Assembly: GCA_037957365.1 (NCBI GenBank)
Contig: JARHVA010004805.1
Coordinates: forward strand, 677,501 to 741,500
Length of the DNA: 64,000 nt
Direction: 5' to 3'
Source of the DNA: Torreya grandis
Taxonomy: Eukaryota; Streptophyta; Pinopsida; Cupressales; Taxaceae
The notes under the pieces were generated by a model that ran no database searches, had not been told where the DNA came from, and saw only the letters and a program-made list of their open reading frames with translations. The first letter of the stretch is position 1; the number at the start of each line of letters is the position of its first letter. Of the stretch, positions 36,850 through 47,699 are shown one piece after another. The position numbers and the translations under genes were made by a program.

Positions 36850-38397
36850 TTGGTGATGCTTTGAGATGTGGAAGGTTGAGATTAGTTAATTGTTGTTGAG
36901 GAGTGATCTAAAGACCACAGCATTTACTGAACCCTTGGGCTTGGAGTGGGAAGAAGGAGGTTTAGATGAAGAAGGGTCATTAGATTTTGTGTTGTTATTT
37001 CACAATTTGACCTTGTCCTCTTTGATCGTGCAGAGTTCAAGCTTTCAAGCCATGGTGAAAGCTTTGTCAAATGTGCAGAATGTTTGGACCCATAAAGTAG
37101 ATGAGATGTGTTTGGCACATGCTCTAGAGAAGAGCTCTATGAGCTTAGGTTGAGGTAAAGAAAAGGAGAGTTGGTTGATTAAGCCTCTCCAATGGGCAAC
37201 AAAATTAGCTATGGATTCATCGTCAAACTATCTAATAGGTTATAGGTCCGTGATTGACACCTTTTTGGTGATATTGATTGAAAAGTGGTCAAGGAAAAGT
37301 TGAGCCAATTGGGTGAATGTGAAAAGGGAGTGACTGGTAATAGAGCTATACCAATCGAGGGCAGCACCAAAAAGTGACATGGGGAATGTGCATAGCAATA
37401 ATGCATCATCATGTGCTATGAAATAACAAGCATGTTTGAATGCTCGTAGATGTTGCTATGGGTTTTCCTTACTCTGGAAGTGAGTAAACTTGGGAAGTTC
37501 CCACTGACTGGGATATGGCTGGATTGGGACTGAGGGATGAATGGGTTCATTACAAATTTGGTCATATGAAAGGACATTTCTTGAACCTAAAACTGAGGTC
37601 TCAAGATTAGACATTTTGTCCATCAACATTTTGATTAGATCAGTTGACGGATTTACAGGTGGGGTGCCCCCTAGATTGTAAGGTGCTTGGAAGGTGCTAG
37701 GAGGGGCGTATGACATAGTTGGTTGTGCTTGTATAGGCGCAACATATTGATAACTAGTCATAGGGGTAGATGTTGAAGCCAGGGGTGGTTGTGTGATGAA
37801 GCTAGAAGGCACAACCCAGCTTGATGTCACCATAGGTGGTTGAATGGTGGCACTAGTAAAAGGATGAGTAGCCACCCTAGTGTTGATGGGTGCGAGAGTA
37901 GGTGGGATGGAGACAACTAGGTTTTGGAATGGTGTATAACTTTGTTAAATAGTTTGTGGTTGAGGGGGTGCCAAAACCCCAATGGATGTAGGTCCAAAAA
38001 TAGAAGGAGAAGCCATACTTTGAAGGTTGGTCATGGTCAGGTTATTAGCTGAGGCAATGGCTTGGGTGTCTATGGGTTGAATTACGGAGGCGGTTGATAT
38101 GACTGCCGTCTCAACTAAGGAGGTCGGCATCCCATAAATTGGGTTGCCTAAAGAGTCTCGTGTTTAACTTCTCACGAGATAGTGCTGAAGCACCTTGACA
38201 TCGAGGTCAAGGAACCTTTCAAAGTCTTGGTCCCCTTCAGGAACAATTGAGGTTTGAGTCGGGGTTGGTTGGGTAGGAGTTCGTTCAGTCTCTGAATGAT
38301 ACTCCATTAGAGGACTTGTTATGGAGGGCAAAGGCGGGAGTGGTTTTTGCCTTGTGTGGTCAACAAGAGTTTTGGTTTGACTACATGTCAAAACCAT
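36850..38397 (-). pseudogene. Element C gag, N-terminal and capsid part
   Basis: It begins at ATG 38,397 (MVLTCSQTKTLVD). Open pieces 38,397-38,164, 38,130-37,945 and 37,875-37,456 lie in one frame. The N-terminal 300 residues are Pro/Thr/Ser-rich (QPTPTQTSIVPEGD, PIQAQPTMSYAPPS). Then comes the retrotransposon gag domain at about 37,430-37,030: FKHACYFIAHDDALLL, GAALDWYSSI, FDDESIANFVAHWRGLI and LIELFSRACAKHIS. Few stops interrupt it, and a frame change lies near 36,850 before the knuckle part. It is the least decayed coding region of the window. Confidence 0.8.
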
Positions 38398-39517
38398 TCA
38401 AGGAAAAAAGGGTTAGGTTCTAGAAACTGTGTTTTTTCAATTTCAGAAACTCAGAATGTGTGTCTAATAGCAAGAAAGTTGGGTTTTAAGCCTACTATTT
38501 TGGAAGAAGAATTTTTGACAGTGACCGACGTCGATATTAAAATGGATGTCGGTGAAATTTTTTTTTTGATGTCAGTCAGATAACTGATGTCGGTGAAAAA
38601 AGTTACTGATGTTGGCGAAAAAACCAATGTCTATGACTGTGTGTTTCTAGAAACTCAGAAAACTGAAATTTTTTGGAAGAAAAAATAAGAAAGTTCTAAG
38701 TTGTTTTTGGAGCTCAGAATGCGACCTCACCAACTCAAAAAAATACATAGAGATAGAAAAATAGATGAAGACAAGCAAACCCCTAAACGTTAATTCCTAA
38801 GAATAAGTTTTAGAGTCTTGTTGGCTTATGCCTTAGAAGAGTGTGTTTGGGAAGTTGGCTTTTAGGATGGGTCCTAGAAGAAGCAGTCTAAGGTTGGTTT
38901 CAGGTTAGTTTTGGTACTCAAAGTCTGTATTAGGTTTCGTATGTGGTTTGGTGCTAAGGAGCAATCTCCCCTCACTTCATGAGCCCAAAGATAAGCTGGG
39001 TCACTTAGCCAGTATATACTTCCCCTAGAGTTTATACTCTGCCAGAGAATAGAGTGGGCTCTCCCCTTGGTAGTGAAGTCCAAGTAGGATTACCAAGAAG
39101 GGTAAGGTATCTACTAGGTGATGAAATCCTAGTCAGACCTTGTCTTAGGTATGTTTAGATGTTTAGTTGTGAAAGTGGTTTGGTCGTGTAACATAAGTGT
39201 GCTATGATTTATTCATAATGCATTTTTAATTACTAGATGTGAGAGCTAAGTATGCATTCAGGCAAAAATGAAATGCAAAAGATTTTAAGCCCAAATTGAA
39301 ATGTGTGTTTAGATGCAAACAAGTGAGGAAAAGGTTGAAGGGTATGAATTGACTAGTCTAAGATGCAGGAAAGAAAGAAAGAGAATGATTCTTTTTAACT
39401 TGCTAATGGTGTCTTTTTGAAAGAAATAAAAGAAAAGGATGCAAGAAGAGATCTAATGCACCTATATGAATGTTTGTTTTTAGAAGAAAAGGTATGAACC
39501 CAAGAAAGACTTCTAAG
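38398..39517 (-). other. Element C 5' leader
   Basis: 1.1 kb between PBS and the gag ATG without a credible frame. The gag-proximal part (38,520-38,630) holds repeated GATGTCGGTGAAA-type units and one ACCGACGTCG, recalling the CCGACGTCGG palindrome of the LTR. Packaging signals would be expected here but cannot be shown. Confidence 0.6.
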
Positions 39518-39535
39518 GTCCCACCGGGCGTGCCA
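39518..39535 (-). other. Primer-binding site of element C
   Basis: Minus strand TGGCACGCCCGGTGGGAC begins 3 bases after the 5' LTR. This is the best-preserved PBS in the window. The A and B sites differ from it mainly by C to T and G to A changes. Confidence 0.85.
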
Positions 39536-39538
39536 GAA

Positions 39539-40955
39539 TGTTTCTAACTATTTTTGCTTTTCTACATTCAAAAGATGAAAGAAACTATGATAATGGTCAG
39601 GGGTTTATACGTACCCGGATGAAGTTTGCACACCGTATCCAGATGACTAAAGGAGCTCCTCTTTGGCTATGGAGGATGACACCTATAGAAGAAAGAGACT
39701 CAAACATAGAGATTGTTAGATAGAGATAAGGTGGACTGCCAAGTGATATGTTCAATCCCAGAAGCGCAAAGACTTCTTTGAGGGATGATAGTCCACTATT
39801 TATAAGTAAAAGTGTCAAAAATAAAGAAATGACAAATGACTAGCAAAGAGGAAATTAGATAATGTGTACCTATTTCTTTACAGTCGGTCTGCTATAGTCA
39901 CCAATGCTGGTTAGTCTACCATCATCAGTTTGTTCAGGTTGCCGACATTGGTTAGTCTACCGACGTTGATAGGGGCAGTGGTCGATGTCAGTCAGGGTAA
40001 TGGCCTTGGATGGGTTTTAGATAGGGTTGTGGTCAATAGAATGGATTGGGATGTCTATGGGAGCTTGTGCAGGTTTACAGAGCAATAGATAGGGTCTTAG
40101 GAGGGACAAGGGGTAGAGGATAGGTTGTCAAAAGGGAGTAGGGATATGGGGAAGGCCTCTCAACCTCTTCGGGAAGAAAGTCAGGTCTGGTCTAGCTGAT
40201 AGCTGAGTCTGGTTGGTAATGTTTAGAAATAATGAAAAGAAACTAATTGCTTATACATTCTAAATCCTTGAAATAGTAAAGAGGGGAAAAGAATACTTAG
40301 CTCTTACTTGGTGTGGAGCGAGAGGTGTTTGAAGTGATTGTACTTGTTGTGTTTGTACCCAAAAGAGCATTGGTTGAAGTTTGATGATTGATTTCAGAGA
40401 GTTCTTATTGATGTCCAAGTTTAAGAGCCGAGAGAGGAAGAGAGGTTGAATTTTGGGTCTATGAGTCAATGTCCAGTGCTGTGATTTTAGCGTCCCAGTG
40501 CTGTGATTTTAGCATCCCAGGGGAAGAGAATTTGCCTTCAAGTTGTTTTAAGCAACTAACATCGGTGATCCCACTAGCGTCAGCCAATGGGTAACTGACG
40601 TTAGTGTCTAGAAGATGGGGAAAAGGCTAAAATTAGCCTTTTGCCCATTCTTCCAACTGCCAAGGTTAATTGTCATTGGAAAACGGTCGAAGGCGGGTTT
40701 AATAGGCATGAGGATTAGTGAGAGGGTTGGAATGATTAGTCATAGGGTGATGAATGAGGGTATCTAAGGGTGAGGAATCCAAGGGTGAGGTGTCAAGGGT
40801 GATGTGTCATGGGTGAGGTGTCAAGGGAGCTGTTATTAATTTAAAATAAGTTATTATCTTAAATTAATAAGTGTGTGGGTTAGGAATGTGTAGAAGTGGA
40901 CCAAGGGGACCAAGGGGGAGTCGACCAAGGAGTAGACATGATTTTGGTGTCTACA
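39539..40955 (-). repeat. Element C 5' LTR (1.42 kb)
   Basis: It aligns closely with 29,755-31,535 but has a single 390-bp unit. The minus-strand TATA box is at about 39,795-39,807, so U3 is about 1.15 kb and R plus U5 about 0.24 kb. It is flanked on its outer side by the right CAAAG copy at 40,956-40,960. Confidence 0.9.
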
Positions 40956-40960
40956 CAAAG

Positions 40961-41982
40961 AGAAATACACCAAGGTGAAAGGCTTCCTTGATAGGAATAA
41001 TTGAAGGTCCCACCAATGTAATTTATACAAGAATATTCTTTTTTGTAAAATATATACTAGTCTATTAGTATATACTTATTTTTGTCAAGTTGGCATGAAA
41101 GACTTTTGCATTGTGTCTTTATATTAAGTATAGTTGTCCTTATCATGCATGTGTATATTTTGAGAAAGTTAACTAGTAAACCACCTATGTTTCCTATAAA
41201 TAGGTAGGGAGTACAATTTTTTGAAAGAGAGATTTTGATCAATTTTATACTAGGAGGATTTAATATAACTAAGGAATTCTAAAAAGATTATCTTGATAGT
41301 TTGTTAAATGTCTATGCTATCTCTCAATTTCATATTGTAATCTTGAATTTGAATGATTATCCTTTTTGTGAGTCATATTTTATATCATAGGGATATTTAT
41401 TTTTTCTAATGATACATTAAATATAAATATCTCAACTATACTTCATTTTATTTGCTCTGCATTTGGATGTACTTAGGCTATTAAGACCACAATAGCGAAT
41501 GTTTAAAGTAAACTTGGTTCTTACTTATGATTTATAAATTTCCTCTAATTTTGATTGATTTATGATGTAATCTAAGTTCATGCTATTTTATATCATAAAT
41601 TTTTTCATGTGTGCTCAAAGTAATTAGAATTTTGTCATAATATTTGAGGTGATAATTTGCAATCTCATTTCCTTTCTTCCTCACCCTTCCCTTTTCTTAT
41701 TTTTTATCAAAACTCACTTTAGCTTAAATATCATTGTTAATATTCATTTAGATTAGTTTTAAAATCACCAAATTCATAAATATCCAAATATTATGACCCT
41801 AGTGGCTCCCAACCATCAAATTAAACAAATATTGTGGACAGTTCTCATACTATGCTTCTATTCCACCACAAACCACCAAATTGTCACAAACTAAAACTCA
41901 TGCCTTGGATTTTTCATATATTAAAATTATAAGTGTTAATCAACATTTAATAACACCTATGGTACATTTATAATCAACAATA
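40961..41982 (+). repeat. Element D 5' LTR, distal part
   Basis: It aligns with about 56,644-57,674. It completes the U3 reading frame (stop at 41,002-41,004), then holds the promoter and R/U5, ending ATCAACAATA. The 3' LTR ends GCATCAATA. Confidence 0.85.
41195..41203 (+). promoter_or_regulatory. TATA box, D 5' LTR
   Basis: TATAAATAG in TTTCCTATAAATAGGTAGGG is identical in the 3' LTR (56,878-56,886). It lies about 190 bp after the end of the unknown frame and about 780 bp before the LTR end, so the frame falls in U3 and the genomic RNA would start just downstream. Confidence 0.65.
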
Positions 41983-42665
41983 GGAGGGAGATCCACTAGC
42001 ACTAGAATGAGGGCCATGAATCTTTAAAGATCTTTGCTAGTTTTGGTGTATTTGGTCAAAGATCATTCTATATTTTACATGATTGTGATTTTTTAACATA
42101 AATTTTGTAAATATAGGTGAATTTCATGGTTTTATACTAGTCTTTGGGTTTACTCAGACAAGGATTGATATTCTTTGAATATATATGCTTAATTCTAGTA
42201 AATACAGCTTCTAGTGCTAATAATTCATTAGTATTTGAAATTAGAATGGTTTATTCTAGTTAAAATTGTTAATTATTTGTCAATAAAAGTTTATTTGAGT
42301 CATAAGTTGAAAATAATAGTAATATTTACATAATTAAACACATCTTTGAGATTTTTTAGTCAAGATTGATGTCCTTTGTCCTCTTACGAGCAAATCCTTG
42401 TAAAATAAACTTACTATACAAGTTAATTTTTTATTATCTATGAAGATCTAACTTTACTCATCATATTAAAAATATGATCCTTAATCCTCAAGATATAATT
42501 TCCAAGGATCAAGACCAGATCACATTTAAAGACTAAAGAACCCTTGTTTCAGCTAGAAATTCACAAGAAAACTAGGAAAGATAGAGGAAGGAATATGCAT
42601 TCTAAGTATCTACCATCTTCACCCTTGTAAGGGATTCTTGTTCAATCTTCATCCAAATATGGCAT
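41983..42665 (+). other. Element D leader
   Basis: Non-coding and A+T-rich. The bases right after the LTR (GGAGGGAGATCCACTAG) do not give a recognisable tRNA-complementary PBS. Confidence 0.5.
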
Positions 42666-42669
42666 GGAT

Positions 42670-44285
42670 TGGAATTTACCCCATCAATATAGTACGTGTG
42701 GTTCATGACTTACCACATAATCCTAAAAAATATTTACCAATATTTAGTCCAACTGGTATTACAACTGTGAAGGAACATGCTAAATCTTTCAAGATACATT
42801 AAGATTGTTAAACATTATTCATGAAGATGTAGCATGTAGGTTGTTACCATTTATATTTAAAGATGTTGCATATGAATGGTTCCTTGATTTTCTTGACAAT
42901 TGCCTTATCTCATGGAATAACTTTGACACTATATTTAGTAATCAATTTGGAAAGATCATAAGCCATTGTGTCATCTACCATCAATTCACAACTATTAAGA
43001 GAGATATAAGATAACCTATTAGGTCCTTAAATTATAGGTTTCAAAAGATGTTTAGTTAGACCATGAATCCATATAAACCTATTGAAGATTTAGCTCTAGA
43101 GGTTTACAAAGATGTTTTTGACCCCATAACTTTTGTATTTCTTAAAAGAGTTATACCAGTTATCATCACACTGGCTCAACCTTATTCTGAATTAGTGGTT
43201 ATTAATGACCAAATGTAGCCCCAAGGATAGATGGCTTATTCTATCCTAAATGTTAATCCTAAAATTATTTCATTAAACCTTTTCCCAAATAATAAACAAA
43301 ATACTCCAACATTAAATTAGTTCCTTGCCTTGAATGTATTACCTACCAGCCATGTTGCCCCTAATCAAAACCTTGGTTTATTGAGCCATCAAGCCACTAA
43401 TGGATCTCATATCAATGAACAAAAGGATTTAGTACCTATCAATGGTATTAAAAATAGCCAAGGTCAAAATTTTGAGACTCTAAAGAATGAGAATGAATCT
43501 ATATTAAAAATGGTCTAGAATCTTAACATAGATTTCTTACAATTTCAAAAGAAAGTTGGTAATGCTAATGATAAACCTAGAATGAACTTCACATTCCAAA
43601 AGTTTAACAAGCCTAGAAATATATTTTAGAATTATATTTTTTATAATAATAAGGCTAATGATCCTTCCTCTACCAAAAGGACTATGGATATCAACCTCAC
43701 TGATATTACCTTACCAGACCACTATAGGGTGTATGCTACCTCCAAGCATGGTGAGACTGACTGCATTGAATTTTATAAAGACTTTGAATATTTTCAAGAA
43801 GAACTTGACACATTTCAAGTGGTTTTAAAAAAAGATGTTTTTATAGGTCTTTTTTAATCTAAACCATTTGACCAAATATATATGGTAGAAAAATTTTAAT
43901 TCCATTTTCAAGAAGATAATGAGCCTAAGAATAATCTTGAAGAGATTCAAGTATTCTAATGGTTTTTGAAGACATATCCTCTAAGAAATAGGGAGAAAAA
44001 ATATCCATTAACCACTTTTAATCCCCCTAATAACTATGAGACTCCTCTAGACACTACATCAAGGAATGATCCTGAACTGCTTAAGGGAAATTCTTCTAAA
44101 CCTACTACAAAATCTTCAAGAAATATTGGTTAAAATATTGTGGAAGATATGAAAACTATTAAAGCCAAAATCACTCAGCTTGAGATAAATTAAATCATAG
44201 AATAAAGAGACTTACTTAGGTGGAAGTATTTTTAGCATATCACCAAAAATAACCAAATGACCATCAATCACTTGTTGTAGATCAA
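42670..44285 (+). pseudogene. Element D gag remnant
   Basis: The reading starts near 42,680 (LPHNPKKYLPIFSPTG), changes frame, and continues in the open piece 42,805-43,014, which carries the gag-domain text (VAYEWFLDFLDN, FSNQFGK, FTTIKRDI). The latter matches the same block in B (LTTIKRY). A long Asn/Gln/Pro/Lys-rich tail follows, with open piece 43,330-43,518 and an acidic part (EFYKDFEYFQEELDTFQ, about 43,770). Stops are mainly TAA/TAG at likely Gln positions. It is interrupted by fragment E at about 44,290, after which D protease resumes. Confidence 0.65.
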
Positions 44286-44409
44286 GAGGTGTAGATGGCT
44301 AAGTTGACTATACTTCCATGGAAAACAAGTGAGATACAAATCCTTCATCACCCTTATAGAGAATCTTTGTCATTTTATGGAAGATAAAAAGTTTTGGAGA
44401 TTTAGCCTT

Positions 44410-44800
44410 TAATCTTCTTAGCTCAAATGTCCTTTCTTTAAAATGAAAGTTCATGAGTAGTTATTGGAAATTCATCTTAGTAGTGCCCAAAGTGGTGAGA
44501 CATTGTACTCCTAAAATAATGTCAATTTCACCCATGTGAATAGAAAACATAAGAGAATCCAACAAGTAGTCTCCCATGGCTAGATTAATACTATGGAATT
44601 TTCCTAAATAATTGATAGTACCACCATCTATAATCATAACTTGAAATTCTAGAGCTGGATAAATAAAATAGTTCAAATGAGTAGCTAACTTACTATTGAT
44701 GAAGTTGTGTATGCTCGCAGAATTAATCAAGATAGTGACTTTTTGTTTCTTAAAGAAACTAATCACCTTAAGAGTTTGGGGAGTACTAATACCTAAAAGT
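44410..44800 (-). pseudogene. Element E protease remnant
   Basis: Open piece 44,766-44,461 reads ILINSASIHNFINSKLATHL, where INSAS replaces the usual active-site Asp-Ser-Gly, then VMIIDGGTINYLGK, IHMGEIDIILGVQCLTTLG and MNFQ. This is the retropepsin pattern of plant Ty3/gypsy elements with small LTRs. The catalytic Asp is Asn, so it is dead even where open. Confidence 0.75.
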
Positions 44801-44899
44801 GCATGATAAGAAATAGTAGGCTAAGAGTCTTTAGATTCATCCTTGAGAACTTCTTCAACCTCAACATTTACCTATTCATCATCTTCATCCTCATTGGCA

Positions 44900-46250
44900 C
44901 CCTTAATGTAAAATAGCTTCTTTTCAACATAATGATGGTATTTGATCTATTTTCTATTGCAATCATAACACAACCCTTTGGCTCACTTCTCCTCAATTTT
45001 TCATTGTGTCAATCTAGTGGGTTGCTTAAATGATGGTGTTGAAAAGGTGCTATCATGACTAGTAGTGAATGTTTTCCTTTTGATCATCTCTTTTTCTTCT
45101 ACCATGTGTGCCTTAGGGATAGCTTTTGATATAAATGTTGGGTGAAACATTAAAACCTTAAATTGGATGATATCTTTAAGGCCACCCTAAAAAATATCAA
45201 TCAAATTTACCTTATTGATGTTTTCCACCCATAAGGAGAGATTATGAAACTGTAATCTTTTATAGATCTTATTTGCCATAGTTTGGCTAATTGATTGAAA
45301 TAGTTTTCAAATACATTATTTTGATAATGAGTCAACAACTCATCCATGAAAATATACCATGTAACAAGAGCACCATTCTTTTTATTTTGAGCACAAAACC
45401 AATGATACTAAATGAATTGCTCAAGTTCCAGATATAGAGACACCACTATCACCTTCTGAGAACTAAGAGTTTGATGTAGCTCAAATAAGTTTTTTATTTG
45501 GGTAATCTAGGTGATAGGATCCTTACCATCAAACTTACACATGTAAAATTTTGACAACATTGATTTCACACTAGTATGAGAGTTGTTGGGTTGAGAGGAG
45601 GATTTGAATGCTGAAGTGGAGGGTTGTTAAGTTGAAACTGAGATGCAAGGGTAGCCAATTACATAGTGATATGATGAAATTTAGTGTGAAACCCATTAAT
45701 ATCTTTGTGCATCCCTAAAACATTATCCTGAATTGTAACAAATTCATCATTCCTTACCAAGTTCTTTGTGTCAGCCTGAAGCTGAGAAATTGTTGAATCT
45801 AAAGTTATAGATTTCATGTCTTCAGTAGAAGGAGTCTTAGGAGTTTTTTGTGCCCCTTTTCTTCCTCAATTTGAAGTACCTACCATAAATAAAACCTATG
45901 AGGGTTTTTACCCTAAAAAAGTGTACTAGGAGATGATACCATTGTGATCACCTTGCCAAGATGAATCTAATGACTACCTTTACGTACTAGGGTAAAAATT
46001 TTGGCACAAAAAATTGTACCAATAAAATATACCATTGTAATCATATCATTGAGATGAATCCAATGACTACAATTGTGTAAGAGGGAAACAAATTTCGAGG
46101 CATTTTTTTAATATTTTTTCAAAAAAGCATTTCAAGTAATACTATGCTAACAAAAAAAAATATTTCTCAAATTGCACATTATGTTTTTTCACTCCTTCTC
46201 CCAGAAGCCACGCCTTGATATATCCAAAAAAAATGCTATAGGAAACTTTC
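44900..46250 (-). pseudogene. Element E gag remnant
   Basis: Minus-strand text with many breaks. The clearest part is the zinc knuckle at about 44,900-45,000: PKGLCYDCNRK followed by KKLFYI and an acidic tail, as in gypsy gag before protease. Upstream parts up to the PBS are too broken to read with confidence. Confidence 0.5.
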
Positions 46251-46257
46251 CCAAATA

Positions 46258-46272
46258 AAATATCTAATACCA
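46258..46272 (-). other. Primer-binding site of element E
   Basis: Minus strand TGGTATTAGATATT resembles the initiator-methionine tRNA site TGGTATCAGAGC found in many plant LTR elements. It stands 2 bases after the LTR end (TTTCATTACA). Confidence 0.65.
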
Positions 46273-46274
46273 CT

Positions 46275-46674
46275 TGTAATGAAATTACTTAGATGGTTTC
46301 ACAAATTCACATAGAATAAATAGATATGAGAGATCACACAATAATAATCGATAGTAAAGTAGAATATTAGATAGTATAGCAAAGCCACTTCAAGGGGGTA
46401 ACCTCCACAACAATGCAATAAGTTCAAAATAATGCATATATGATGATTAAATACTAACCAGTACCTCATATATATAGTCTACTTATCCATGGTTATTCCA
46501 TAAGCCGACCTATCTAAGAACATAGAGAAACGTAATAAGAATATAAAAGAGGTATGTAAGCCATAAGTTGGCCACACATATCCATAGACACACCAATGGT
46601 TAAGGGTGTAGTATAATATTTGTCTAAGAAACTTGGAAAGCCCCCTAAAAGTGATAGTGTTATTGTAATTATGC
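46275..46674 (-). repeat. Element E LTR (single copy)
   Basis: Bounded by the PBS on the inner side. The outer end is tentatively placed where the minus strand starts TGCATAATTACA. A minus-strand TATA-like CTATATATATGAG lies at about 46,468-46,480. The partner LTR is missing, so the outer end is inferred. Confidence 0.55.
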
Positions 46675-46689
46675 AAGTAACCAAAGCAG

Positions 46690-47055
46690 AGTCCCTACCC
46701 TTCTTGCTTATAGTTAGGATATTTGGGAAGAATCTCCATAATTATATTTTAGATTATGGATCCTCAAATAACATCATCCTTGCTAGGATATGTGAATAAC
46801 TTGGGTTAACACCAATCAATTATGATAGGGCGGTTACTCATTTGGATAAATCTAGAGTCAAGTTCATTGGGGAACTATTAAATGTGCATATACAATTGGC
46901 TAGTGAACCAAGGGTTCAACAATTTATTGATATCCAAGTGGTGGATATTCCTAATTCTTATGGATTTATCTTGAGTAGAGAATGGACTTAGGCTTTAAAT
47001 AGTTACATGTATACTAATTATTCACACTCGTATCTACCTTGGAAAGGTGTGTCGA
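46690..47055 (+). pseudogene. Element D protease remnant
   Basis: FLLIVRIFGKNLHNYILDYGSSNNII gives the hydrophobic-D-x-G-S loop (DYGSS) of retropepsins, followed by LGLTPINYDRAV, FIGELLNVHIQLA, IDIQVVDIPNSYGFILSREWT. The last blocks match the flap and C-terminal half of plant gypsy protease. Few stops are present. Confidence 0.7.
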
Positions 47056-47199
47056 ATTAGATAAGAGTAGAAAGGGAACCTAGAATGAAACACATGATAA
47101 CATAATATAATGATTTTAATGAAAGGGTAAACTTCCTAAATTCTGATCTAGGAGATTTCACTTTAGAAACTACAAAGGAGCCTAGTTCCAAGAGCTCTC

Positions 47200-47620
47200 T
47201 TCCAATACCTATCCTATGGCAGTTATATGTTGATGGTGCCAAATGCAAATCAGGATTAGGGGCAAGTATGTTATTGATAGACCCTGTAGAAAAAAATACC
47301 ATGCATATTATAGTTTAAAATTCCCTTACACTAATAATTTGATTCAGTATGAGGCTCTCACCCTAGGATTACATCTTTCCATCAAACACAAGGTCAAGTA
47401 ACTCCTTCTTTATGAAGATTCTAAACTTTTAGTTAATCAAGTAAGGAGTAAGTACCATTACAAGCTATCCTACTTTAAGAGGTACAAATTCAGAGTTTGG
47501 GACCTAGTGGAATCTTTTAATGCCTTCAATGTCTTGTTTATCCCCAACAAAAAAAACAAAGTTATTGATGAGCTTGCCTCTCTTGCAGCTAACCTCATGC
47601 CTAATAATGATTCTTAGAAC
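47200..47620 (+). pseudogene. Element D archaeal-type RNase H remnant (aRH)
   Basis: A clear match to the aRH fold motifs in order: LYVDGAKCKSGLGASM (first Asp at 47,232-47,234), YTNNLIQYEALTLGLHLS with the second acidic residue, LLLYEDSKLLVNQV with the third, then the segment ending VLFIPNKKNKVIDELASLAA. One frame change lies near 47,290. As in element B it is placed between protease and RT. Confidence 0.8.
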
Positions 47621-47699
47621 TTTAGTGTTTAGCTTGTACCATGTCCCTCAATCCCTAAAAACATAAATCACTTCCAAGTTTTCAATAATGATCAACAAA

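Larger units (their letters stand above)
29755..40955 (-). mobile_element. Element C: non-autonomous gypsy-like element nested in D
   Basis: LTRs at 29,755-31,535 (3' LTR on the minus strand) and 39,539-40,955 (5' LTR) have TGTAGACACC...GAAACA ends on the minus strand and a perfect CAAAG target duplication. A well-kept PBS (39,518-39,535) and a polypurine tract (31,536-31,548) fix the direction. The interior has one gag-like frame (38,397 to 34,758) and about 3.2 kb of non-coding repeats before the polypurine tract. No protease, RT or integrase is found. The high similarity of the LTR pair and retained CpG sites make it the youngest element in the window. It presumably used proteins of an autonomous relative. 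Confidence 0.9.
44290..46674 (-). mobile_element. Element E: truncated gypsy fragment, minus strand
   Basis: On the minus strand the order is a short LTR (46,674 to 46,275), a PBS-like sequence, gag with zinc knuckle, and protease, ending abruptly near 44,290. RT, integrase and the second LTR are missing. It sits between D gag and D protease. It belongs to a different group from B and D, judged by its short LTR (about 400 bp) and initiator-Met-type PBS. Confidence 0.65.

Noticed and set aside
36391..37153. Several + strand open frames of 80-88 codons
   Set aside because: They are antisense to the gag-like frame of element C and show no motif of their own.
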